The notes: generated by a model from the letters alone, not told the origin. DNA of 64,000 bases from Gemmatimonadota bacterium (GCA_016191225.1 JACPPC010000012.1:1-64000), one strand, 5' to 3'; shown: positions 43,014 to 51,686, numbered from the stretch's first letter. Numbers and translations are program-made.

Positions 43014-43610
43014 ATGCAGACCCCGTGCCCGTCCCGCGCCGAGGCCCTTGCCCTGGTGCACGAATTTACCGGTTCGGACTCCCTTCGTAAACATATGTTG
43101 GCGGTCGAGGCGGCCATGCGGGCTTACGCAACCCACTTCAATGATGACCCCGACCGCTGGGGAGTTTGCGGCCTCGTGCACGACTTCGATTACGAGCGCT
43201 TTCCCAATGCGTCCCACGCCCCCGACGCCGAGCATCCGGCCGAGGGGGTGCGGATCCTGCGCGCACACGGCTTCCCGGACGACATCTGCGAGGCCATCCT
43301 CGGCCATGCCACCTACTGCGGCGTGCCCCGCCGCTCGCCGATGGCGCGAACACTCTTCGCCGTGGACGAGCTCACCGGGCTGGTGACCGCGACGGCCCTC
43401 GTGCGCCCCTCCCGCAGCGTGCACGAGGTGGAGGCGGCCGCGGTCCGGAAGAAGATGAAGGACAAGGCATTCGCGCGCGGGGTGAACCGCGAGGACGTGC
43501 TGCTCGGCGCGAGCGAGCTGGGGGTCGAGCTCGACACGCACATCACGGTGGTGATCGGGGCGATGCGCGGTGTCGCCGACAGCCTCGGCCTCGCCGGAGC
43601 CGCCGCGTGA
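43014..43610 (+). CDS. HD-domain protein, putative phosphohydrolase
   Basis: The protein has 198 residues. The HD signature is LRKHMLAVEAAMRAYA (first His), then CGLVHDFDYERFPNASHAPD with the HD pair, the downstream EAILGHATYCG, and the Asp in TLFAVDELTGLV. This pattern matches stand-alone HDIG-type hydrolases near nucleotide metabolism, but the substrate is unknown. There is no signal peptide, so it is cytoplasmic. The upstream GTG (42963) would add 17 residues including a palindrome, so the ATG was preferred. It diverges from the giant lipoprotein gene. Confidence 0.85.
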   Translation: MQTPCPSRAEALALVHEFTGSDSLRKHMLAVEAAMRAYATHFNDDPDRWGVCGLVHDFDYERFPNASHAPDAEHPAEGVRILRAHGFPDDICEAILGHATYCGVPRRSPMARTLFAVDELTGLVTATALVRPSRSVHEVEAAAVRKKMKDKAFARGVNREDVLLGASELGVELDTHITVVIGAMRGVADSLGLAGAAA

Positions 43611-43638
43611 GGCGTCAACGAAGCCCCCGGGGCCACCG

Positions 43639-43644
43639 TATGTT
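43639..43644 (+). promoter_or_regulatory. candidate -10 of the second ECF sigma operon
   Basis: TATGTT, preceded by G as in the other elements of this type, lies 26 bases before the sigma ATG. GTCAAC at 43615-43620, 18 bases upstream, is a possible -35-like sequence. Confidence 0.35.
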
Positions 43645-43670
43645 GGGCACCGGCAGCCCGCCGGCCCATC

Positions 43671-44264
43671 ATGCCTGCCATCGCCCGCTCCTTCCCTCCC
43701 CACCGCGTGAGCGTCGCTGACCCCGCCCAGGTCATCGACGAGCGCGCGCTCGTGCTCGACGCCCAGCAGGGCGACGAGCCGAGCTTCGCGCAGCTCGTAC
43801 GGCGGCACCAGCGCCGCGCCTACGCGGTGGCACGGGCGATCGTGCTGTCGCACGAGGACGCCGAGGATGCCGTGCAGGATGCCTTCCTGCACGCCTGGCG
43901 GGCCCTTGACCGGTTCCGGCCGGAGCAGCCGTTCGGCGCCTGGCTGCACCGGATCGTCGCCAACGCGGCGCTCGACGTGACCCGCCGGCGCCGGATCCGG
44001 GACGCCGACGAGCTGACCGACGTGCACGCGTCGCCGTTCCGCGACCCGGCCGAGGCGCGCAACCTGCGCGAGCGGCTGGCCGGGGCGCTGGCGACACTGC
44101 CGACACGCCAGCGGGCGGTGATCGTCCTGCATGACGTGGAGGGGTTCCGGCACGCCGAGATCGGCGCCATGCTGGCGATCCCCGAAGGGACGGCGCGCAG
44201 CGACCTGCACCATGCCCGGGCGCAGCTGCGGCGCCAACTCGAAGACCTGCGGAGTGCCCCATGA
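43671..44264 (+). CDS. ECF sigma factor heading an efflux operon
   Basis: The protein has 197 residues. Region 2 is EPSFAQLVRRHQRRAYAVAR, SHEDAEDAVQDAFLHAWRAL and FGAWLHRIVANAALDVTRRR. Region 4 is LPTRQRAVIVLHDVEGFRHA, EIGAMLAIPEGTARSDLHHA, RAQLRRQL. The extended N-terminus (about 20 residues) is not part of the core. It overlaps the next gene by ATGA. The operon continues with a one-TM partner, a Spy-like protein, TolC, MacA-like and FtsX-type genes, so this sigma factor probably controls an envelope-stress efflux system. Confidence 0.93.
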   Translation: MPAIARSFPPHRVSVADPAQVIDERALVLDAQQGDEPSFAQLVRRHQRRAYAVARAIVLSHEDAEDAVQDAFLHAWRALDRFRPEQPFGAWLHRIVANAALDVTRRRRIRDADELTDVHASPFRDPAEARNLRERLAGALATLPTRQRAVIVLHDVEGFRHAEIGAMLAIPEGTARSDLHHARAQLRRQLEDLRSAP

Positions 44265-44644
44265 GCCCGAACGAGCGGCCCCACCTGCACCTGCACCGCG
44301 ACGAGGGGGACGACGACCTCCTCACCCGCCTGCTGCGCGAGCACTACCGCGCGCCGGCGAACCGCGACTACTGGAACGGGCTCGAGGCCCGGGTGCTGCG
44401 GGCGATCCATGAATCGGAGGCGCGGCCATTCCTGCAGTTCGCGCCGTGGATGCGGTGGGCGGTGGCGGCGGCGGCCGTGCTGGCCGTGGCGGCGGCGGCG
44501 CTGGAATGGCGTGCGCGCGACGCCGAGGCGCGCATGGCGTACCAGGCGATCCTCGGCACCGAGCAGCCGGTGGCGCGCGTGATGCCGTCGGCCGACCGGC
44601 CGGCGCGCGAGATGACGATTCACGACCTCGTGACGACGTACTGA
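44261..44644 (+). CDS. one-TM protein, probable anti-sigma factor
   Basis: The protein has 127 residues. The N-terminus is acidic and His-rich (HLHLHRDEGDDDLLTRLLRE), then RAPANRDYWNGLEARVLRAI, a TM helix (WMRWAVAAAAVLAVAAAALE, about 63-82) and a short C-terminal tail outside. The HLHLH pair near the N-terminus may bind metal, but no Cys-type zinc anti-sigma motif is present. Position directly after an ECF sigma gene with a four-base overlap is the main argument. The YWNGLEARVL motif is shared by partner proteins of this kind in related genomes from memory; that is not checked here. Confidence 0.75.
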   Translation: MSPNERPHLHLHRDEGDDDLLTRLLREHYRAPANRDYWNGLEARVLRAIHESEARPFLQFAPWMRWAVAAAAVLAVAAAALEWRARDAEARMAYQAILGTEQPVARVMPSADRPAREMTIHDLVTTY

Positions 44645-44651
44645 GCCTCCC

Positions 44652-45020
44652 GTGCAGCGCTCATCGCAGACCGCGGCCATGTTCCTGCTCGGCGCCCTCC
44701 TCGCCGGGGGGGTGCTCGGCTTCACCGCCGAACGGGTGATGAACGGCCGGCACGACCGGCCGCCCGACATCCGCACCGTTCGGGCGAGGTTCGCCCGGCG
44801 GCTCGACCTGACCTCCGCACAGAAGGCGGTGGTGGACAGCATCCTGGACGACCGCAACCGGCAGATGATGGAGCTCCTCAAGCCGCAGCGCCCGGCGATG
44901 GACTCGATTCGCGAACGGGCGCGGGCGCAGATCCGGCGCATCCTGACTCCCGCCCAGCTGGTGGAGTACGAGGCGGTGATCCGGGAACAGCAGGCCGACA
45001 CGACCAAGGGCAAAGAATGA
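44652..45020 (+). CDS. Spy/CpxP-like periplasmic protein
   Basis: The protein has 122 residues with a GTG start and an N-terminal hydrophobic segment (AAMFLLGALLAGGVLGF). The helical body carries RFARRLDLTSAQKAVVDSIL and RAQIRRILTPAQLVEYEAVI, the two LTxxQ motifs of the Spy/CpxP/heavy-metal-sensor group. The family chaperones envelope proteins or senses metals and stress. It lies inside the ECF sigma operon, seven bases after the anti-sigma gene, and its stop overlaps the TolC start (ATGA). Confidence 0.82.
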   Translation: MQRSSQTAAMFLLGALLAGGVLGFTAERVMNGRHDRPPDIRTVRARFARRLDLTSAQKAVVDSILDDRNRQMMELLKPQRPAMDSIRERARAQIRRILTPAQLVEYEAVIREQQADTTKGKE

Positions 45021-46333
45021 GACGACTTGTTGGAGTGGCGCTCCTCGCGCCAGTGATGATGGTTGGGGCCCAGGGCGCGCCGGCTGTCGAGGCGCGCCCG
45101 ATTGCTCTGGCCGAGGCGGTGGCGCAGGCGCAGCGGAACGCGCCGTTGGCGGTGCAGGCGCGGGGGACGATGCGCAGCACGGCAGCGGCGACGCGGACGG
45201 CGTACGGGGCGTTCATCCCGTCGGTGACGCTGACCGGCGGCGCCAGCCGCTCCACGGGCTCGCAGTTTTTCCAGGGTCGGCTGGTGCCGCTGTCGGGCAA
45301 CGCGTACAGCATGTCCGAGGGGCTCTCCATGACGGTGGACCTGTTCACGGGCTTCCGCCGGCTGAACGACCTGCGGCGGGCGCATGCCGACGAGGACGCC
45401 GCGGACGCGAGCGAACTCAACCAGCGCTACCTCGTGGCCTTCCAGGTCAAGCAGCAGTACTACGCGGCCCTCGCCGCCCGCGAGTCGGAGTCGGCGGCCA
45501 AGGCGCAGGTCGAGCAGGCCGAGCAGCAGTTCCGGGCCGCGGCGGCCCGCGTCACGGCGGGCGCGGCGACCAAGTCGGACTCGCTCCGCTCGGTGATCAC
45601 GGTGGGCAACGCGCGCCTGGCCCTGCTCACGGCGCAGAACAACCTGCGCGTGGCGAACGCCTTCCTGACGCGGCTGGTGGCATCGCCGACGCCGGTCACG
45701 CCGATCTCGGCCGACACGGTGGACCCGGGCCCGATCTCGCTCGACAGCGCCGGGCTCGCGTCGGTCGCGCTGGACGGCCCCGCCGTGCGCCAGTCGCGCG
45801 CGCAGCTGGCCTCGGCACGGGCGGCGGCCAGGTCGGGGCGGGCGACGTACCTGCCCACCGTGAGCCTCACGGCCACCAGCAACGGGACCAGCCCGAAGGG
45901 CGGGTTTCAGGACGGCATCAACAACTTCGGCGGGACGTTCGCGTTCCAGGACGCGCTGCGCCTGACGTTCAGCTACCCGCTGTTCAACGGCCTGGTGCGC
46001 GAGCAGACCGCGATCACGACGTCGGTGGCCGAGGACAACGCGACGGCGAACCTGCGTGACGCGGTGCTCCTGGCGCAGCAGCAGCTGGCGCAGCTGCTGG
46101 GCGTCCTCCGGACGGCGCAACAGCAGATCGCCATCCAGCGCGCCTCGCTGGCGGCCGCGGAGGAGGACCTCCGCGTGCAGCAGCAGCGCTACTCGCTGGG
46201 GGCGTCGACGTTGCTCGACGTGCTGACCTCGCAAGCCGCACTGAACTCCGCGCGCGCCGCCCTGATCCAGGCGCGCTTCGACTATCGCAATGCCAAGGCC
46301 CAGCTCGAGCAGCTGGTCGGGAGAGACCTGTGA
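45017..46333 (+). CDS. TolC-family outer-membrane efflux protein
   Basis: The protein has 438 residues with a signal peptide (LVGVALLAPVMMVGAQG). OEP repeats are visible: IALAEAVAQAQRNAPLAVQA and LRRAHADEDAADASELNQRY in the first half, and a Gln-rich coiled coil (LAQLLGVLRTAQQQIAIQRA, LLDVLTSQAALNSARAALIQ) in the second. It is coupled by overlap to the Spy-like gene before and the MacA-like gene after, so it is the outer channel of the ABC-type pump encoded here. Confidence 0.92.
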   Translation: MRRLVGVALLAPVMMVGAQGAPAVEARPIALAEAVAQAQRNAPLAVQARGTMRSTAAATRTAYGAFIPSVTLTGGASRSTGSQFFQGRLVPLSGNAYSMSEGLSMTVDLFTGFRRLNDLRRAHADEDAADASELNQRYLVAFQVKQQYYAALAARESESAAKAQVEQAEQQFRAAAARVTAGAATKSDSLRSVITVGNARLALLTAQNNLRVANAFLTRLVASPTPVTPISADTVDPGPISLDSAGLASVALDGPAVRQSRAQLASARAAARSGRATYLPTVSLTATSNGTSPKGGFQDGINNFGGTFAFQDALRLTFSYPLFNGLVREQTAITTSVAEDNATANLRDAVLLAQQQLAQLLGVLRTAQQQIAIQRASLAAAEEDLRVQQQRYSLGASTLLDVLTSQAALNSARAALIQARFDYRNAKAQLEQLVGRDL

Positions 46334-48093
46334 CCACCGCCGTGACCCCCCTGCGGAGACTCCGCACGCCGATCGTGTGCCTCGCGATCGCGGGTGCCGG
46401 CCTTGCCGCGGCGTGCGGCAAGGCCAAGGAAACGAAGACGGCCATCCAGACCGAGGCCGTGGGCCGGCGCGACATCGTGGTCGACGCCCAGGCGACGGGC
46501 ACGGTGGAGCCGATCAACGTCGTGGACGTGAAGTCGCGGGCGTCGGGGCAGATCACCAGGATGCCGGTGGACATCGGCACGGTGGTGCAGCCGGGCGACC
46601 TGATCGTGCAGATCGACACGCGCGACGTGCAGAACAACTACGACCAGGCGGCGGCGCAGATGAAGTCGGCCGAGGCCAGCCTCGCGGTCGCGACGTCGCA
46701 GCAGCGGCGGTCGGAGGAGCTGTACCGGAACAAGGTGATCACGCAGGCCGAGTACGAGACGGCGGCGCTGACCTTCGCGCAGGCGTCGGCGCAGGTGGTG
46801 AACGCACGCTCGCAGCTCGACCTCGCCAAGCAGCGGCTGGAGGACGCGACGATCCGCGCCCCGATCTTCGGCACGATCATCGCGAAGAACGTGTCGCTCG
46901 GCACGATCATCACGTCGTCGCTCAACGCCGTGGGGGGCGGGACGACGCTGGTGCAGATGGCCGACCTGTCGAAGGTGCGGTCGCGGGCCCTCGTGAACGA
47001 GACGGACGTCGGCGGGCTGAGGCCCGGGCAGGCGGTGACGGTGCGGATCGACGCCTATCCCGACCGCCCGTTCCAGGGGATCGTGGAGCGGATCGAGCCG
47101 CAGGCGGTGGTGCAGCAGAGCGTGACGATGTTCCCGGTGCTGATCTCGCTGCGCAACGACGAGGGGTTCCTGCGGCCGGGGATGAACGGCGAGGTCTCGA
47201 TCGTGACCGACAGGCGCGAGGGCTCGCTGGCGGTCCCCAACGACGCGGTGCGGAGCATGCGCGAGCTGGCGAGCGCGGCACCGCTGGTGGGGCTGACGGT
47301 GGAGAGCGCGCGGTCGATGCTGCAGGCGCAGGGGGGCGGCGCGATGGGGGCCGCCCAGAGCCCGGCGGGGGGCCGGCAGGGCCGGCGCGGGGGCGCCGCC
47401 ATGGGCGTCGGCCAGACTGCGGCGGGCGGCGGTGCTGCCGGCGCGGCGGGAGATCGCCGCGGCGGGCGCGAGATGGCGATGGGCGGGATGCGCGGCGACA
47501 GCGGCCGCGGCGGGCGCGAGACGGGCATGGGGGGCATGCGCAGCGACAGCGGGCGCGGGGGAATGCGCGGTGACGGCGCAATGCGCGGTGACAGTGGCCG
47601 CGGCCGGATGCGCGGCGACAGCGGGCGCCGCGGGATGCGCGGCGACAGCATGTTCGCGTCGCGCGGCGGCCAGGGGGGCGCCGACCGCTCGGGCCCGCGC
47701 GGGAGCGGCGGGGGCCCGGGAGGCCAGGCCCACACGGGCGACGAGGCCGGCCGCCAGGTGCAGCTGGGCCTCGACAATGGCGTCCCGGCCGGCACCAGGA
47801 CGCGCTCGGCGCTGGTGTTCGTGATGGACGACAAGGGGGCGTTCGCGCCGCGCACGGTGCGCCTCGGGATCTCGAACTACGACTACGCCGAGGTGATCAG
47901 CGGGCTGAAGGAGGGGGAGAAGGTGGCCCTTCTCTCGGCGGCGGCGCTGCAGATGGCGCGCCAGCAGCAGAACGACCGGTTCAAGAGCATGTCCGGGCAG
48001 GGGATGCCGGGAGCCGGGTCGACCAAGGCGCCGGGTGCGGGGGGCGGTGGCGGTGGGGGTGGGGGCGGCGCCCCGCGGCGCACGGGCGGGTAA
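46330..48093 (+). CDS. MacA-like periplasmic adaptor with an RGD-rich low-complexity insert
   Basis: The protein has 587 residues; typical MacA proteins have about 370-400. The signal peptide ends in LAAAC (lipobox), so it is probably a lipoprotein. The adaptor core is VDAQATGTVEPINVVDVKSR, ASGQITRMPVDIGTVVQPGD, a coiled coil, then RAPIFGTIIAKNVSLGTIIT and a barrel domain. Between about residues 335 and 470 lies a Gly/Arg/Met-rich insert with five MRGD and one MRSD motif. The tail is poly-Gly (GAGGGGGGGGGGAPRR). The GTG start overlaps the TolC gene. Confidence 0.88.
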   Translation: MTTAVTPLRRLRTPIVCLAIAGAGLAAACGKAKETKTAIQTEAVGRRDIVVDAQATGTVEPINVVDVKSRASGQITRMPVDIGTVVQPGDLIVQIDTRDVQNNYDQAAAQMKSAEASLAVATSQQRRSEELYRNKVITQAEYETAALTFAQASAQVVNARSQLDLAKQRLEDATIRAPIFGTIIAKNVSLGTIITSSLNAVGGGTTLVQMADLSKVRSRALVNETDVGGLRPGQAVTVRIDAYPDRPFQGIVERIEPQAVVQQSVTMFPVLISLRNDEGFLRPGMNGEVSIVTDRREGSLAVPNDAVRSMRELASAAPLVGLTVESARSMLQAQGGGAMGAAQSPAGGRQGRRGGAAMGVGQTAAGGGAAGAAGDRRGGREMAMGGMRGDSGRGGRETGMGGMRSDSGRGGMRGDGAMRGDSGRGRMRGDSGRRGMRGDSMFASRGGQGGADRSGPRGSGGGPGGQAHTGDEAGRQVQLGLDNGVPAGTRTRSALVFVMDDKGAFAPRTVRLGISNYDYAEVISGLKEGEKVALLSAAALQMARQQQNDRFKSMSGQGMPGAGSTKAPGAGGGGGGGGGGAPRRTGG

Positions 48094-48099
48094 CTCGGC

Positions 48100-49320
48100 A
48101 TGCTGCTCGGCGAAGTCATCCTCGTCGCCCTCGGGGCGCTGCGGGCGAACAAGCTGCGTTCGCTGCTCACGATGCTCGGCATCGTGATCGGCGTGGCGGC
48201 GGTGATCGCCATGGTCGCGCTCGGCTCCGGGGCGCAGAAGTCGATCCAGGAGCGGATCTCGGCGCTCGGCACGACGCTGCTCACGGTGTCGCCCGGGCAG
48301 ATCTTCGGCCGCGGCGTGGCCTCGGGGAACGACCGGGCGCGGCTGTACATCAAGGACGGCGACGCGATCACCAGGAACGCCACCTACATCGTGGGCGTGC
48401 AGCCCGAGATGGCGGGGCAGTACCAGGTGCAGTTCGGCCGCGCGAACACCAACACGCAGGTGGTGGGGACGACGGCGAACTACATGACGGTGCGCAAGTA
48501 CGAGCTGGCGGCGGGTAGGATGTTCACCGAGGGCGAGGACCGTTCGCGGCAGCGGCTGGCGGTGCTCGGGCCGCAGGTGGTGGTGAACCTCGGCCTCGAG
48601 TCCACGGACGCGATCGTGGGCGAGTTCGTGCGGATCAAGGGGCTGCAGTTCCAGGTGATCGGGGTGTTCAAGTCCAAGGGGCAGTCGAACCCGTTCCAGA
48701 ACCCCGACGAGCAGGTGCTGGTGCCGATCACGACGGCGCGTTACCGGCTGGTGGGGAACGACCGCGTGCGGTCGATCTCGGTCTTGGCGCGGTCGGAAGC
48801 CGAGATCCCCGAGGCGATGGCCGACGTGCAGAAGATCCTGCGCCGGGAGCACCGCCTCCGCCCCGGCAAGGAGAACGACTTCACGATCCGGAACCAGGCG
48901 GACTTCCTGAGCACGGCGGCGGAAACGGCGCAGGTGTTCGGATTCCTGCTGGCGGGGATCGCGGCGGTGTCGCTGCTGGTGGGCGGGATCGGGATCATGA
49001 ACATCATGCTGGTGTCGGTCACGGAGCGGACGCGCGAGATCGGGGTGCGGAAGGCCCTCGGCGCGACCAGGGTCAACATCCTGTTGCAGTTCCTGATCGA
49101 GGCGGTGGTTCTGTGCCTGATGGGGGGGCTGATCGGGGTGGTCCTGGGGAGCGGCGGGGCGATCGCGCTGAGCCGGCTGGCCAACTGGAGCACGGAGATC
49201 TCGCCCGGGTCGATCGCGCTGGCCTTCGGGTTTTCGGCGATGGTGGGGGTGTTGTTCGGGGTCTGGCCGGCGCGTCGGGCGGCGTCGCTGGACCCGATCG
49301 TGGCCTTGCGCTACGAGTGA
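48100..49320 (+). CDS. MacB/FtsX-type ABC permease, no ATPase domain
   Basis: The protein has 406 residues. The N-terminal TM helix follows LRANKLRSLLTMLGIVIGVA. The large periplasmic domain (about 50-280) has the MacB-PCD pattern (ISALGTTLLTVSPGQ to DFLSTAAET). Three TM helices follow, with the signature MLVSVTERTREIGVRKALGA in the third loop. The permease exports lipids, peptides or toxins when driven by a separate ATPase. In most operons that ATPase is adjacent or fused; here the gene ends the operon and no Walker-motif protein is next to it. Confidence 0.92.
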   Translation: MLLGEVILVALGALRANKLRSLLTMLGIVIGVAAVIAMVALGSGAQKSIQERISALGTTLLTVSPGQIFGRGVASGNDRARLYIKDGDAITRNATYIVGVQPEMAGQYQVQFGRANTNTQVVGTTANYMTVRKYELAAGRMFTEGEDRSRQRLAVLGPQVVVNLGLESTDAIVGEFVRIKGLQFQVIGVFKSKGQSNPFQNPDEQVLVPITTARYRLVGNDRVRSISVLARSEAEIPEAMADVQKILRREHRLRPGKENDFTIRNQADFLSTAAETAQVFGFLLAGIAAVSLLVGGIGIMNIMLVSVTERTREIGVRKALGATRVNILLQFLIEAVVLCLMGGLIGVVLGSGGAIALSRLANWSTEISPGSIALAFGFSAMVGVLFGVWPARRAASLDPIVALRYE

Positions 49321-49363
49321 CCGGGGTCACCGGCGCCCCCCTCCCCGGGGGGGCCGGGGGGTG

Positions 49364-49500
49364 TACATTCACGCGGGGGAGAGGCCGTCCGGCCTCCCCC
49401 CTTTTTCCTTGGGCACTGGCCCGCGGTGGCGGCGCGACGATCCGGTTGACCGGGGCGCGACGCCGGGCGGGATGATCAACCGGGGACGCTGGCGGTCCCC
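49364..49500 (+). promoter_or_regulatory. structured leader of kup
   Basis: A -10-like TACATT (49364-49369) is followed by a terminator-like hairpin (49375-49406). Then comes an 8-bp inverted repeat CCGGTTGA/TCAACCGG (49442-49449 with 49476-49483), and GGGGAC/GTCCCC (49482-49500) ending eight bases before the kup ATG. The two right-hand stems overlap and cannot both form, as expected for a switching RNA. A three-codon frame ATG GAT ACA TGA (49501-49512) overlaps the kup start. Confidence 0.4.
49375..49406 (+). terminator. intrinsic terminator between the efflux operon and kup
   Basis: A GC-rich stem of GAGGCC/GGCCTC extended by G and C runs (GGGGGA before, CCCCC after) with loop GTCC is followed by TTTTT. 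It lies 54 bases after the permease stop, so it probably ends the efflux operon. It also lies just after a -10-like element in front of kup. Confidence 0.75.
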
Positions 49501-49508
49501 ATGGATAC

Positions 49509-51503
49509 ATGAGCGTTCCACAGGCCTCATCGGCCACACCGGTTCCCCCCGACCGGCCCTCGCGGGCCGGCACGGCGGAACACATGCTCTCCGGGCAGTA
49601 CGAGCGGGTCCACCCGGAGGCGCACCCCAGGGGCAAGCGCCTCGCGGTGCTGACCCTCACCGCCCTAGGGGTGGTGTACGGGGACATCGGCACGAGCCCG
49701 CTGTACGCCTTCAAGGAGGCGTTCCTCCCCGAGTATCACCTGGTCCCCGACCAGGGAACGGTGTACGGGCTGCTGTCGATGATCGTGTGGGCGCTCGTGA
49801 TGGTCGTGAGCGTCAAGTACATCGCCTACGTGATGCGGGCGGACAACCGGGGCGAGGGGGGTATCTTCGCGCTGCTGGCGCTGCTGCTGGGCCAGCCGCT
49901 GGAGGGGAAGCGCGGGAAGCGGCGCCGCAAGGTCCTGATCGGGCTCGGGATCATCGGCGCGGCGCTGCTGTACGGCGACGGGGTGATCACGCCGGCAATC
50001 TCGGTGCTGGGCGCGATCGAGGGGCTCGAGGTCGCGACGCCGGCGTTCAAGCCGGCGATCGTGTCGATCACGATGGTGATCCTGTTCCTGCTGTTCCTGA
50101 TGCAGCGCCACGGGACCGACCTGGTGGGGCGGATCTTCGGGCCGATCATGCTGGTCTGGTTCTTCAGCATCGGCGCGCTGGGGCTGGCGGAGGTGGCGCG
50201 CGAGCCGCAGATCCTTGCGGCGCTGAGTCCGTGGTACGGGGTGCGGTTCTTCATCGAGCACGGCACGGCGGGGATCGTGGTGCTCGGGGCGGTGGTGCTG
50301 GCGGTGACCGGGGCGGAGGCGCTCTACGCCGACATGGGCCACTTCGGGCGGCAACCGATCCGGCTGGCCTGGTTCGCGCTCGTGCTGCCGTGCCTGCTGC
50401 TGAACTACTTCGGGCAGGGGGCGCTGGTGCTGCGCGACCCGACGGCGGCGACGCACAACCCGTTCTACCTGCTGGCGCCCGCGCCGCTGCTGTACCCGCT
50501 GATCGCGATCGCGACGATGGCGGCGGTTGTGGCGTCGCAGGCGCTGATCTCGGGAGCGTTTTCGCTCACGCAGCAGGCAATCCAGCTGGGGTACTCGCCA
50601 CGCATGACGGTGGTGCACACGTCGAGCCGCGAGGCGGGGCAGATCTACGTGCCGGAGGTGAACACGGCGCTGATGGTCGGTTGCCTCCTGGTGGTGCTCG
50701 GCTTCCGCTCGACGAGCGCGCTGTCGGCGGCGTACGGGATCGCGGTGACGGGGACGATGGCGATCACGACCGCACTGTTCTACGTGGTCACGCGGACGCG
50801 GTTCGGCTGGCGGCTGGGGAGCGCGCTGGCGCTGACGGCGGCGTTTCTCGCGGTCGACTTCGGCTTCCTCGGCGCCAACCTGGTGAAGATCGAGCACGGG
50901 GGCTGGGTGCCGCTGGCGATCGCGCTGGCGCTGTTCACGCTGATGACGACCTGGAAGCAGGGGCGGATGGAGCTGACGCAGCGGCTCAGGGAGCAGTCGC
51001 TGCCCCTGCAGCTGTTCCTCGACGACGTGGCGCGGAAGAAGCCGCTGCGGGTGAGCGGGACGGCGGTGTTCATGACGAGCACGCCCGACGGCGTGCCGGT
51101 GGTGCTGCTGCACCACCTGAAGCACAACAAGGTGCTGCACCAGCAGGTGGTGCTGCTGTCGATCGGGGTGGCGGACGTGCCGGACGTGCCGCGGCCGGAG
51201 AAGGTGGTGGTCGAGCCGCTCGAATTCGGCTTCTTCCGGGTGCGGGCGGAGTACGGGTTCATGGAGAGCCCCGACGTGAAGGACCTGCTGAAGCTGTGCG
51301 AGAAGCAGGGGCTGAAGGCGCGGTACGCCGAGACGACGTACTTCCTCGGGCGGGAACGCCTGATTCCCACCGGTCCGAGCCGGATGTGGCGGTGGCGCAA
51401 GCAGGTCTTCGTGTTCCTGTCGCGGAATGCGCGGAGCGCGACGGAGTTCTTCGGCATCCCCCCGAACCGGGTGGTCGAGCTGGGGACGCAGATCGAATTC
51501 TGA
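49509..51503 (+). CDS. kup: KUP-family potassium uptake protein
   Basis: The protein has 664 residues. About 12 TM helices include the KUP signatures LTLTALGVVYGDIGTSPLYA, LLYGDGVITPAISVLGAIEG and LGAVVLAVTGAEALYADMGH, with the conserved FGRQPIRLAW loop. A cytoplasmic C-terminal domain (about 460-664) follows and ends in RVVELGTQIEF. The protein imports K+ with H+. The start follows a hairpin; a weaker Met at residue 26 (MLSGQYERVH) is possible. The leader is unusual and may carry control of expression by ion or nucleotide signals. Confidence 0.94.
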   Translation: MSVPQASSATPVPPDRPSRAGTAEHMLSGQYERVHPEAHPRGKRLAVLTLTALGVVYGDIGTSPLYAFKEAFLPEYHLVPDQGTVYGLLSMIVWALVMVVSVKYIAYVMRADNRGEGGIFALLALLLGQPLEGKRGKRRRKVLIGLGIIGAALLYGDGVITPAISVLGAIEGLEVATPAFKPAIVSITMVILFLLFLMQRHGTDLVGRIFGPIMLVWFFSIGALGLAEVAREPQILAALSPWYGVRFFIEHGTAGIVVLGAVVLAVTGAEALYADMGHFGRQPIRLAWFALVLPCLLLNYFGQGALVLRDPTAATHNPFYLLAPAPLLYPLIAIATMAAVVASQALISGAFSLTQQAIQLGYSPRMTVVHTSSREAGQIYVPEVNTALMVGCLLVVLGFRSTSALSAAYGIAVTGTMAITTALFYVVTRTRFGWRLGSALALTAAFLAVDFGFLGANLVKIEHGGWVPLAIALALFTLMTTWKQGRMELTQRLREQSLPLQLFLDDVARKKPLRVSGTAVFMTSTPDGVPVVLLHHLKHNKVLHQQVVLLSIGVADVPDVPRPEKVVVEPLEFGFFRVRAEYGFMESPDVKDLLKLCEKQGLKARYAETTYFLGRERLIPTGPSRMWRWRKQVFVFLSRNARSATEFFGIPPNRVVELGTQIEF

Positions 51504-51505
51504 CG

Positions 51506-51527
51506 GCCCGGGCGCGCGCGCCCGGGC
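51506..51527 (+). terminator. perfect palindrome after kup
   Basis: The 22-base stretch reads the same on both strands (GCCCGGGCGCG, then CGCGCCCGGGC), two bases after the kup stop codon. A hairpin with a short loop is likely, without a T tract. It probably ends or protects the kup mRNA. Confidence 0.5.
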
Positions 51528-51560
51528 AGCGCTCGACCAGCGCTGGGGCCGGGGTGGGCG

Positions 51561-51566
51561 TATCTT
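51561..51566 (+). promoter_or_regulatory. candidate -10 of the DUF4412 gene
   Basis: TATCTT, again preceded by G, lies about 120 bases before the start codon, giving a long GC-rich leader. It fits the same TA-Y-N-TT pattern seen elsewhere in the window. Confidence 0.35.
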
Positions 51567-51686
51567 GGGATCGTGGGCGGGCGGCGAGGGGCCGCCGGAC
51601 CCTGAGGGGCCGCCCGGCAGCAGGGGGAGGCCGGTAATTCATCCCGACGGGGCTGCGTGCTCGCGTCGAACCAGAGGGCCGCAACG

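Noticed and set aside
47320-47745. RGD motifs as integrin-binding signals
   Set aside because: They lie in a low-complexity stretch of a periplasmic adaptor and arise from a repeated DNA unit; nothing indicates host contact.
49375-49508. c-di-AMP (ydaO/yuaA) riboswitch call for the kup leader
   Set aside because: Stems are present but I could not match the known conserved core, so only a structured leader is claimed.
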